Assembly: GCA_041690255.1 (NCBI GenBank)
Contig: JAWLHU010000015.1
Span: forward strand, 124,001-188,000
Direction: 5' to 3'
Length of the DNA stretch: 64,000 bases
From: JAWLHU01 sp041690255
Lineage (GTDB): Bacteria > Bacillota > Sulfobacillia > Symbiobacteriales > Symbiobacteriaceae
The stretch's first letter is position 1, and each line of letters begins with the position of its first letter. The position numbers were made by a program, and so were the translations under genes. Positions 34,244-41,424 of this stretch are shown here, one piece after another. The notes below the pieces were generated by a model. The model searched no databases. It had not been told where the DNA came from and saw only the letters and a program-made list of their open reading frames with translations.

Positions 34244-34279
34244 GAGCCCGCTGTGGAGCCATCCACAGCGGGCTCTTGC
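34244..34279. terminator. Bidirectional terminator between tpiA and the convergent small gene
   Basis: The perfect 14-bp stem GAGCCCGCTGTGGA with TCCACAGCGGGCTC has a 4-base loop. TTGCTCT follows on the plus strand and CTTTT on the minus strand. Confidence 0.9.
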
Positions 34280-34280
34280 T

Positions 34281-34580
34281 CTAAAGCAGATCCTCTACCG
34301 CCTTGACCTTGGCCTCCATGGTACCGGCACGATCCCGACGGTCGTCGATCTTCATGGAGGTCGAAACCCGGACCGCCCCCGCGGCGAAGACCGCCTCCTG
34401 AGCCTCCCGGATCGCTTTCAGGATCAGATCGAGGTCGCCCTCCAGCACGGTGGACATGGGGGTGAGCTGCACCTTGAGCCCCGGGGTCTCGGCCAGTCGC
34501 TTATGCGCCTGCGCCACATACCTGCTGACCGATGGTGTCCCGGTGCCGAGGGGGGTAATCGAGACTTCGACGATCGCCAT
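34281..34580 (-). CDS. MTH1187 family thiamine-binding protein
   Basis: A 99-residue single ferredoxin-like domain of the MTH1187/YqgV/YkoF group (DUF77). It has VEVSITPLGTGTPSVSRYVAQA, LTPMSTVLEGDLDLILKAIREA and a C-terminal RVSTSMKIDDRRD strand. Homologues bind thiamine or related pyrimidines and form tetramers; the exact role is unsettled. I start at the ATG at 34580. No thiamine transporter or THI-box is next to it. Confidence 0.85.
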   Translation of the reverse strand: MAIVEVSITPLGTGTPSVSRYVAQAHKRLAETPGLKVQLTPMSTVLEGDLDLILKAIREAQEAVFAAGAVRVSTSMKIDDRRDRAGTMEAKVKAVEDLL

Positions 34581-34698
34581 GACTGATAGCGCTCCTCTCA
34601 CGTAGCTCTGCGCCTCCAGTATACCCCTTCCCGCCATACTCCGGCAGGAGAATTCTGCCCGGAGCCGAATTCATGGCCCGCATAGGGAGGCGAGACAG

Positions 34699-35781
34699 AT
34701 GCTCTATCCGGAACTTGATACCCCATGTATCGTGATCGACCTGGATCAGGCCGAGCGGAACGTGACTCGCATGCAGGCGATCGCGCAGAAGGCCGGCGTC
34801 AAGCTTCGCCCACATACCAAGACCCACAAATCAGCCTTCTTCGCGCACATGCAACTGGAGGCTGGAGCGGCCGGGATCACCTGTGCCAAACTGGGTGAGG
34901 CGGAGGTCATGGCGGATGCCGGCTGTACCGATATCCTGATCGCCTATCCCCTGATAGGGACACAGAAGATGGATCGCCTCACCAGGCTGGCCGCCCGGGT
35001 GGAGCGGCTGACTGTCAGCCTCGACAGCTACGAGGTGGCCGAAGCGCTCTCGGCGGTGGGTGAGCGGCTGGGACGCCCCCTGGGGGTATACCTCGAGGTG
35101 GATACCGGGCAGCATCGCGTGGGGCGCCAGCCAGGTACCGACGCGATTCAGTTCGCCCGAGGTCTGGATCGGTTCCCGGGTATCCGCCTGACCGGCGTCA
35201 TGAGCCATGCCGGTCCTACCTGGAAGGGTCAGGATGATGCGGAGAACCGTCGCTATGCCCGCCAGGAGGTCGCCTGGTTGACCGAGATCAAGGCCGCCCT
35301 TGGTCGGCCTGACCTGGAGATCAGCGTAGGCGCAACCCCGACCGCTCATCTCGTGGGACAGACCGAGGGTGTCACGGAGATGCGCCCGGGTACGTACATC
35401 TTCTATGACAGAAACTCGATGGCGCTCGGGCTTGCGCGTGAGGAAGACTGCGCAATGCGAGTTCTGACCACCGTGGTTAGCCAGACCGCTGCGGGCCGGG
35501 CTGTGATCGATGCCGGCTCGAAGTCCCTTGCCATGGATCCACATCGCGATGGCGGGCACGGGCACGTCGTGGGGTTACCTCTGGTCTCGGTGGCCCGGCT
35601 TACGGAGGAGCACGGGCAGTTGGAGTACCCCGCAGGGACCTCGCTGCGAGTCGGGCAGCGGCTTGAGGTGATTCCGAACCACGTCTGCCCCGCCGTCAAC
35701 CTGTTTGACCAAGCCTATGGGGTGCGAAACGGTCAGGTAGTCACCACCATTTCGATCGATGGCCGCGGGAAGAACACCTGA
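34699..35781 (+). CDS. D-threonine aldolase/D-serine dehydratase-like PLP enzyme
   Basis: A 360-residue fold-type III PLP protein. The N-terminal alanine-racemase-like barrel begins LDTPCIVIDLDQAERNV; the PLP lysine is expected in RPHTKTHKS. VYLEVDTGQHRVG, VMSHAGPTW and SVGATPTAHL match the family. The C-terminal domain contains PNHVCPAVNL, whose His and Cys bind zinc or another divalent metal in DSD1/D-TA enzymes. It likely cleaves or dehydrates D-3-hydroxy amino acids. GGGAGGCG precedes the ATG. Confidence 0.87.
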   Translation: MLYPELDTPCIVIDLDQAERNVTRMQAIAQKAGVKLRPHTKTHKSAFFAHMQLEAGAAGITCAKLGEAEVMADAGCTDILIAYPLIGTQKMDRLTRLAARVERLTVSLDSYEVAEALSAVGERLGRPLGVYLEVDTGQHRVGRQPGTDAIQFARGLDRFPGIRLTGVMSHAGPTWKGQDDAENRRYARQEVAWLTEIKAALGRPDLEISVGATPTAHLVGQTEGVTEMRPGTYIFYDRNSMALGLAREEDCAMRVLTTVVSQTAAGRAVIDAGSKSLAMDPHRDGGHGHVVGLPLVSVARLTEEHGQLEYPAGTSLRVGQRLEVIPNHVCPAVNLFDQAYGVRNGQVVTTISIDGRGKNT

Positions 35782-35789
35782 TCAGTCCC

Positions 35790-36497
35790 CTAGTCCTGGA
35801 CCGGGCTTCGGAGCTGGAGGCGAAAAACCGCCTGAACCAGCGTTACCTCCTGAGGCTTGCTCAGGCTGTCGAACCGGCAGGCGATCGCCCACCGTTCCCG
35901 CCGCCGCTCAACCCTGACCACCGTGGCCCGGATGCCACGAAGGTGGCGGCCCTCCAGCGGCTCGAAGCCGAGTACCAGCTCCCGACCAACGCCGATCGCC
36001 GATGGGGTGACCATTCTCAGCCCGCCTGCGCTCAGGTCAATGCCGGTCGCCTGCCCGCCCGGAAATCGTTGTGTACCAGAGATCTGGTCGTAGTGGATTG
36101 TTCCGGAGAAGGGAGCCCGGACAAATCGTCGTCGCTGGAGTTGGTCAATCTTTTCGGGGAGGTGGAGGGTCAGCGTGGGATCGCCCTCCGCAACCGGCTT
36201 CGCTGCTCGACAGCGAAAGCGGACCAGACCCGCCGGTGCCAGGATCTCAACGCCAAAGCGAACATGTGAATCGAGCCGGGGGATGCAGCCGTCAAGTGCC
36301 AGGACAACCCCTGACGGGTCTGCCTGCTCCAGTCGGGCACTCATTTGCGCTACAGGCGCCTGAGGGGTGGCGAGCGTGAGAAAGAGCACCTGAGCCGGCA
36401 GGCCGCGCAAGCTGGACAGGGTTGAGCATACGGAAGAGAGGCCCGCCACCGCGTTGTTGGCGGTACGTCGAAAGCTGTGGGCATCGCTGGGCCTCAC
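35790..36497 (-). CDS. PilZ domain protein (YcgR-like)
   Basis: A 235-residue likely c-di-GMP receptor. The N-terminal half (about 30-125) looks like a YcgR-type flagellar-brake beta domain. The PilZ domain begins at RRRFVRAPF (the RxxxR motif) and includes IDLSAGGLRMV (D/NxSxxG motif), with conserved strands to the C terminus. It could couple c-di-GMP to motility or envelope functions; no flagellar gene is adjacent. It probably starts at GTG (36497). Confidence 0.83.
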   Translation of the reverse strand: MRPSDAHSFRRTANNAVAGLSSVCSTLSSLRGLPAQVLFLTLATPQAPVAQMSARLEQADPSGVVLALDGCIPRLDSHVRFGVEILAPAGLVRFRCRAAKPVAEGDPTLTLHLPEKIDQLQRRRFVRAPFSGTIHYDQISGTQRFPGGQATGIDLSAGGLRMVTPSAIGVGRELVLGFEPLEGRHLRGIRATVVRVERRRERWAIACRFDSLSKPQEVTLVQAVFRLQLRSPVQD

Positions 36498-36599
36498 GAT
36501 GGATCATCCCCAATCGACAAGAATGCCGCTTTCACACAAGTTTACCATCAGTTTCCTTTTTGGGCAATACTTATGCCGCAGAGATTTTGGACAGATTAT

Positions 36600-36628
36600 T
36601 TGACAACGGGTACCCCGTAGGGTAATCT
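36600..36628 (+). promoter_or_regulatory. Promoter with CsoR-type operator upstream of the DUF156 regulator
   Basis: TTGACA (36600-36605) and TAATCT (36623-36628) are 17 bases apart. Between them lies the interrupted palindrome TACCC-CGTA-GGGTA (36611-36624). An almost identical palindrome occupies the same position in the trxA promoter. Confidence 0.8.
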
Positions 36629-36648
36629 GTTGACGGGAGGGTTGTGTA

Positions 36649-36930
36649 GTGAACATTAAGGAGCATAATCCCGGGCTGTACGAAGACCTCATGCGCCGCA
36701 TGAAGCGCATCGAGGGACAGGCTCGTGGCATCCAGCGTATGCTGGACGAGGGACAGGACTGTGATCAACTGCTGATCCAGTTGGGCGCCATGAAGGCCGC
36801 GATCAACCGCGTTGCCATGAAGGCCGCTGCCTGCAACATGGGCTTTCAGATCACCGAGGCCGTCAAGCAGGGGAACAACCCTGACTCCGCGGTCGATGAG
36901 GTCATTGAACAGTTTATCAAGTTGGGGTAG
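36649..36930 (+). CDS. CsoR/FrmR-family (DUF156) transcriptional repressor
   Basis: A 93-residue all-helical repressor. MRRMKRIEGQARGIQRMLDEGQDC and QLGAMKAAINRVAMKAAAC match the family. Aligned to CsoR, C38 is the first metal-ligand position, but the usual His is Asn63 and the last Cys is Gln67; a second cysteine is at C62 instead. Copper sensing by the C-H-C triad is therefore unlikely, and a thiol or persulfide sensor is an alternative. It starts at GTG (36649) with GGGAGG upstream. The operator in its own promoter predicts autoregulation and control of trxA. Confidence 0.88.
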   Translation: MNIKEHNPGLYEDLMRRMKRIEGQARGIQRMLDEGQDCDQLLIQLGAMKAAINRVAMKAAACNMGFQITEAVKQGNNPDSAVDEVIEQFIKLG

Positions 36931-36961
36931 GACAGGCTGGATCTGTACGTATTAAGCAACA

Positions 36962-36985
36962 GGCGGAGGGGTTTTCCCCTCCGCC
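36962..36985 (+). terminator. Terminator of the DUF156 regulator gene
   Basis: GGCGGAGGGG pairs perfectly with CCCCTCCGCC around TTTT. The downstream T content is low. Confidence 0.7.
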
Positions 36986-37224
36986 CGATCTCATTGTCAC
37001 ATCCACTTGAGGTAAAACGGGTAGTTCTGCGGCACTAACCCTTGTGCTGACACCTCCATAAGCCATGCCTTGCAGGATGTGCCGCCATATTCCGTGTGGA
37101 CCGGGAGGAGCCGGATCCGCCCGAAATCCGCACGTCTCGCAGGTTCGTATCGCTCGCATGAGCCATTCCACCAAACCCACCCCTCGGCGCGCGGAAACAT
37201 TTGTGAGAAAGGGCGCGCAGCACA

Positions 37225-37264
37225 GAAAAAGGTTCGGCGGAGGGATCTTGAAATCCCTCCGCCG
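37225..37264 (-). terminator. Terminator of trxA
   Basis: On the minus strand CGGCGGAGGGAT pairs with ATCCCTCCGCCG around a 6-base loop and is followed by AACCTTTTTCT. Confidence 0.88.
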
Positions 37265-37270
37265 TTTGGA

Positions 37271-37618
37271 TTAGGCTGTGGTAGAAAGCTGCTCCAGGGC
37301 ACCGTCCAGGATCTTGAACATCTCGTTCTTCGGGCGGAACCCGACCAGCTGGCCGACGGCCTTGCCCTTGTGGAAAAGGATCATGGTCGGGATCGACATG
37401 ACGCCGAACTGGCCGGCGTACTGTTGCTCCTCGTCCACGTTCAGCTTGGCAATCGTGATCTTGTCACCGCGCTCCTTGGCGTAGTCCTCAAGGACGGGCC
37501 CGATCATCTTGCAGGGGCCGCACCAGGGCGCCCAAAAATCGACCAGAACGGGGAGATCGGAATCCAGGACCTCCTTCTTGAAGGTCGCATCGGTAATCTT
37601 GATCGGCTGGTTCGCCAT
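37271..37618 (-). CDS. trxA: Thioredoxin
   Basis: A small dithiol redox protein that reduces disulfides, MsrA and other enzymes. The 115-residue protein has the active site WAPWCGPCK, preceded by PVLVDFW and followed by the cis-Pro segment MSIPTMILF and the G-V-G pattern in VGQLVGFRPK. It starts at ATG with GAGGAGG upstream. Its promoter (37641-37669) carries the same TACCC-N4-GGGTA operator as the DUF156 regulator gene. Confidence 0.95.
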   Translation of the reverse strand: MANQPIKITDATFKKEVLDSDLPVLVDFWAPWCGPCKMIGPVLEDYAKERGDKITIAKLNVDEEQQYAGQFGVMSIPTMILFHKGKAVGQLVGFRPKNEMFKILDGALEQLSTTA

Positions 37619-37640
37619 GTGAAATCGCCTCCTCGTAATA

Positions 37641-37669
37641 CATATACCCGGTAGGGTACCTTACGTCAA
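37641..37669 (-). promoter_or_regulatory. trxA promoter with CsoR-type operator
   Basis: Read on the minus strand: TTGACG (37669-37664), 17 bases, then TATATG (37646-37641). The spacer contains TACCC-N4-GGGTA (37645-37658 in plus coordinates, TACCCGGTAGGGTA). Confidence 0.8.
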
Positions 37670-37902
37670 TAGGACGATGGGGCTATTCTACCAGATACGG
37701 GCCTACGACATTTTCGCGATACGATTTGCAGGGGAACAGACTTCCATTGCCGAAGAGGACTTTGGTAAAATAGCTTTGCATAAGTCTTGCCTCTCCTCGG
37801 CGGGAGAACCAGGCGATCACTGCCGGGCAAATCGTGGTTCGCGCTTACAGAGTGGCGCTTGTGGCAGACTAGCATTGGACGTTTTGGGAGGTGACCCGGA
37901 CC

Positions 37903-39441
37903 TTGGCTGCATATCGCGGACCTGTGGCGCTGATTGTGTTGGATGGGTGGGGCCTGAACCCCGACACCCGGGCCAACGCGGTTGCGATGGCGAAGCATCC
38001 GAACTATGACCGGTACATGGCACGATATCCGCACACGACCTTGACCGCATCGGGTGAGGCGGTCGGCCTTCTCCCCGGTCAGATGGGTGACTCCAACGTG
38101 GGTCACCTGAACCTCGGCGCGGGGCGGATTGTCTACCAGACTCTCGTGCGGATCTGGCGCACAATCCGGGATGGCTCTTTCTATGATCTGCCGGCCTGGC
38201 GGATCGCCATTGATCAGGCGAAGCAAGGTGGGGCGCTCCATGTCATGGGCCTCGTCTCCGACGGTGGCGTCCATAGCCACATTGACCACCTGCTTGCGCT
38301 GATCGACCTGGCGAAGCGGGCGGGGGTACCGAAACTGTATATTCATGCCTTCCTGGACGGCCGGGACGTGCCGCCCAAGTCGGCCCGCGGCTTCCTGGCA
38401 ACCGTCGAGGAGAAGCTGAAGGAAGTGGGCCTCGGTCAGATCGCCACCGTGGCAGGACGCTACTACGCCATGGACCGTGACAAGCGGTGGGAGCGAGTCG
38501 AGAAGGCCTTCCTGACCCTGACCCAGGGAGAGGGCGAGCGTGCCACGTCGGCTGACGCAGCGGTCACCAGCGCCTACGACCGCGGGGAGACCGACGAGTT
38601 CGTCCTGCCGACCGTGATCGATGGGGTCAACGGAAAAATCGGCCCCGACGACGGCCTGATCTTCTTCAACTTCCGGCCGGACCGGGCTCGTGAGATTGTC
38701 CGTGCCCTGCACGAGACCCATTTTGATGGCTTCAAGCGGCCCGAGGGTTTCAGGCCGATGCCGCTGGTCTCCATGACCCAGTATGACCAGACCTTCGACA
38801 AGATCCCGACCGCTTTCGGGCCGGAGTTTGTGGATGTCCCCATGGGCCAGGTGGTGGCCGATGCCGGCCTTCGGCAACTGCGCATTGCCGAGACCGAGAA
38901 GTACCCGCACGTCACCTACTTCTTCAACGGTGGCGAGGAGCGGCAGTTCCCGGGTGAGGAGCGAGTGATGATCCCCTCGCCGAAGGTGGCTACCTACGAT
39001 TTGAAGCCGGAGATGTCGGCCTACGAGATCGCTGCTGAGGCGGTCAAGTGGATCGAACAGGATAAGGTGGACTTCATGGTCCTGAACTTCGCCAATCCGG
39101 ATATGGTTGGCCACACCGGCGTTCTGGAGGCCGGCATCAGGGCCGTTGAGGTGGTCGATGAGTGCCTGGGTAAGGTGGCCGATGCGCTCCTCGCCAAGGG
39201 TGGTGCAGCGATCGTCCTCGCCGACCACGGCAACTGCGACCAGATGGTCGACTATGAGACCGGCAACCCGCACACCAACCACACCCTCTTCCCCGTCCCG
39301 TGCCTTCTGATCGATGACACCCGGCTGGATGCGAAGCTGAGCGAGGGCGTTCTGGCGAATGTCGCTCCGACCCTGCTGGAGATCATTGGTCTGGCAAAGC
39401 CCCCGCAAATGGATGCCGGCTCCCTTTTGGTCAAAGGGTAA
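37903..39441 (+). CDS. gpmI: 2,3-bisphosphoglycerate-independent phosphoglycerate mutase
   Basis: Interconverts 3- and 2-phosphoglycerate using Mn. The 512-residue protein starts AAYRGPVALIVLDGWGL. It contains the catalytic serine in GQMGDSNVGHLNLGAGR, HSHIDHL, HAFLDGRDVPP, GRYYAMDRD and the C-terminal alkaline-phosphatase-like metal residues (NFANPDMVGHTG, LADHGNCDQM, NPHTNHTL). The TTG at 37903 fits the GGGAGGTG ribosome binding site better than the overlapping GTG at 37891. An extended -10 (TGGTAAAAT, 37763-37771) lies upstream. eno follows after 65 bases. Confidence 0.95.
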   Translation: MAAYRGPVALIVLDGWGLNPDTRANAVAMAKHPNYDRYMARYPHTTLTASGEAVGLLPGQMGDSNVGHLNLGAGRIVYQTLVRIWRTIRDGSFYDLPAWRIAIDQAKQGGALHVMGLVSDGGVHSHIDHLLALIDLAKRAGVPKLYIHAFLDGRDVPPKSARGFLATVEEKLKEVGLGQIATVAGRYYAMDRDKRWERVEKAFLTLTQGEGERATSADAAVTSAYDRGETDEFVLPTVIDGVNGKIGPDDGLIFFNFRPDRAREIVRALHETHFDGFKRPEGFRPMPLVSMTQYDQTFDKIPTAFGPEFVDVPMGQVVADAGLRQLRIAETEKYPHVTYFFNGGEERQFPGEERVMIPSPKVATYDLKPEMSAYEIAAEAVKWIEQDKVDFMVLNFANPDMVGHTGVLEAGIRAVEVVDECLGKVADALLAKGGAAIVLADHGNCDQMVDYETGNPHTNHTLFPVPCLLIDDTRLDAKLSEGVLANVAPTLLEIIGLAKPPQMDAGSLLVKG

Positions 39442-39506
39442 GAATAGACCGAGCAGCGAACTGGTAGCGGGTGTAAGCGAACTGTTGGAAGGAGCATGAG
39501 AAGAAC

Positions 39507-40793
39507 ATGACGACGATCATGAACGTGTTTGGCCGCGAGGTCCTGGACTCCCGTGGCAATCCGACCGTTGAGGTGGAGGTTACCCTGGCATCCGGCGTGA
39601 AGGGCCGGGCGATTGTTCCCTCGGGTGCCTCGACCGGTGCCTTCGAGGCGGTCGAGCTGCGCGACGGCGACAAGCAGCGGTACATGGGGAAGGGTGTCCT
39701 CAAGGCGGTCCACAACGTAAACGAGCTGATCGCCGAGGAGATCATCGGTATGGACGCCACCGAGCAGGTGGCGATCGACCGGGCGATGATCGACCTGGAC
39801 GGCACCCCGAACAAGGGGAAGTTGGGCGCCAACGCCATTCTGGGTGTCTCGCTGGCCACCGCCCACGCTGCTGCGAAGGCGCAGGGGCTCCCGCTCTACC
39901 GCTACGTGGGTGGCCTGACGGCCCGTACCCTTCCCGTGCCGATGATGAACATCATCAACGGTGGTAAGCATGCCGACAACAACGTTGACATGCAGGAGTT
40001 CATGATCTTCCCGGCCGGCGCTCCGTCCTTCGCGGAATCGCTGCGCATGGGCACCGAGGTCTTCCACTCGCTACGGTCGGTCCTGAAGTCCAAGGGCTAT
40101 AATACGGCCGTGGGCGACGAGGGTGGCTTTGCCCCCGACCTGAAGTCGAATGAGGAGGCGATCACCGTTATCCTCGAGGCGATTCAGAAGGCCGGCTACA
40201 AGCCCGGTGAGGATGTCTTCCTCTGCATGGACGTCGCCTCGACCGAGTTCTTCCAGGACGGCAAGTACGTCCTGGCCGGCGAGGGTGGCAAGACCCTGAC
40301 CAGCGAGCAACTGATTGACCTCTGGGACAACTGGTCCCGCCAGTACCCGATCGTCTCGATCGAGGACGGCATTGCCGAGGACGACTGGGATTCCTGGCAG
40401 GAGCTGACCCGCCGTCTGGGCGACCGCATTCAATTGGTCGGCGACGATTTCTTCGTCACCAACACCGAGCGCCTGGCGAAGGGCATCTCCATGAATGCCG
40501 CCAACTCGATCCTGGTCAAGGTGAACCAGATCGGCTCGCTGACCGAGACCCTGGAGGCGGTTGCCATGGCCCACAGGGCTGGTTACACCACCGTCATGTC
40601 CCACCGCTCCGGCGAGACCGAGGACGTAACGATTGCCGACCTGGCCGTGGCGCTGAACTGCGGGCAGATCAAGACCGGCGCGCCCTCCCGGACCGACCGG
40701 GTGGCCAAGTATAACCAGCTTCTCCGCATTGAGGAGGAGCTCGGCCTTGCCGCTACGTTCCGTGGCAAGTCCGTGATCAAGGGTCGCAAGTAA
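39507..40793 (+). CDS. eno: Enolase
   Basis: Converts 2-phosphoglycerate to phosphoenolpyruvate. The 428-residue protein has VFGREVLDSRGNPTVEVEV, SGASTG, the NGGKHADNN segment and the metal ligands in CMDVASTEF, SIEDGIAEDDW and LVGDDFFVTN. The signature ILVKVNQIGSLTETLEA and SHRSGETED are also present. AAGGAGCATG precedes the ATG. It is the last gene of the gpmI-eno pair, with a terminator after it. Confidence 0.97.
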   Translation: MTTIMNVFGREVLDSRGNPTVEVEVTLASGVKGRAIVPSGASTGAFEAVELRDGDKQRYMGKGVLKAVHNVNELIAEEIIGMDATEQVAIDRAMIDLDGTPNKGKLGANAILGVSLATAHAAAKAQGLPLYRYVGGLTARTLPVPMMNIINGGKHADNNVDMQEFMIFPAGAPSFAESLRMGTEVFHSLRSVLKSKGYNTAVGDEGGFAPDLKSNEEAITVILEAIQKAGYKPGEDVFLCMDVASTEFFQDGKYVLAGEGGKTLTSEQLIDLWDNWSRQYPIVSIEDGIAEDDWDSWQELTRRLGDRIQLVGDDFFVTNTERLAKGISMNAANSILVKVNQIGSLTETLEAVAMAHRAGYTTVMSHRSGETEDVTIADLAVALNCGQIKTGAPSRTDRVAKYNQLLRIEEELGLAATFRGKSVIKGRK

Positions 40794-40813
40794 GCGCAAG
40801 CCAACAAGCAGCG

Positions 40814-40841
40814 AGGGCGCCTCCCAAAGCGGGAGGCGCCC
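40814..40841. terminator. Terminator between eno and the convergent cupin gene
   Basis: AGGGCGCCTCCC pairs perfectly with GGGAGGCGCCCT around a 4-base loop. Confidence 0.85.
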
Positions 40842-40849
40842 TGATCTAC

Positions 40850-41344
40850 TTACTGGGGCTTCGGCGGGAAGATGGTCACGCCGTACTTGGCGGCTGTGGC
40901 GGACATCTTGGCCATGTCGGGCGGGGCGGTCGGGGCGGGCGGCAGGGTGACGGCCTCTGCCGGGCGCCCTACCTCGGCGAAGAACTGCTCGAAGCCGGCC
41001 GGGGTAACGATCACCAGAATCCGGGCCGGGTTGGGGCCGGGGTTCCAGTACATATGCTTCTGGCCACGCGGCGCCCAGACGGTGTCGCCGGCGTTTGCCT
41101 CAACCTGCATGCCCTCCACCTCGAAGATGATCGTGCCTTCGAGAATGTAGAAGGCCTCATCTTCATTCTGGTGGATGTGCAGGGGTGATCCCTTCAGCGG
41201 AAGGGGAGCGATCAGCTTCTCCTCCAGGGCGAAGGCACCGCCGGTCATCTCGCTGGTGATCTTTACAGTGGTCAGGTGGCCCATTGCCCAGAGCCAGTTC
41301 CCATCCTGGCGCTTGACAAGCTGCTTGCTGATCGTGCTCTGCAT
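40850..41344 (-). CDS. Cupin domain protein
   Basis: A 164-residue single-cupin protein. Motif 1 is PLHIHQNEDEAFYILEG (two His and Glu metal ligands) and motif 2 is GDTVWAPRGQKHMYWN (third His). The layout resembles quercetinase-like/pirin-neighbour cupins with an extended C-terminal tail (LPPAPTAPPDMAKMSATAAKYG). A small-molecule dioxygenase or isomerase role is possible; the substrate is unknown. AAGGAGGG precedes the ATG. Confidence 0.82.
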   Translation of the reverse strand: MQSTISKQLVKRQDGNWLWAMGHLTTVKITSEMTGGAFALEEKLIAPLPLKGSPLHIHQNEDEAFYILEGTIIFEVEGMQVEANAGDTVWAPRGQKHMYWNPGPNPARILVIVTPAGFEQFFAEVGRPAEAVTLPPAPTAPPDMAKMSATAAKYGVTIFPPKPQ

Positions 41345-41424
41345 TTCGAAACCCTCCTTGGATTCTCGACCAGTCTCTGCGGTCGATTACAGTTATGAGG
41401 GTATCACCTGCAGGTGGGGGGATC

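Larger units (their letters stand above)
36931..37270. other. Intergenic region between convergent DUF156 regulator and trxA
   Basis: A 340-base stretch. It holds the regulator terminator at 36962-36985 and the trxA terminator at 37225-37264. The 240 bases between them show no convincing gene, tRNA or repeat; short open frames there have no ribosome binding site. Confidence 0.55.

Noticed and set aside
36986..37224. Search for a tRNA or small RNA in the gap between the DUF156 gene and trxA.
   Set aside because: No T-loop consensus, cloverleaf or promoter-terminator pair was found between the two gene terminators.
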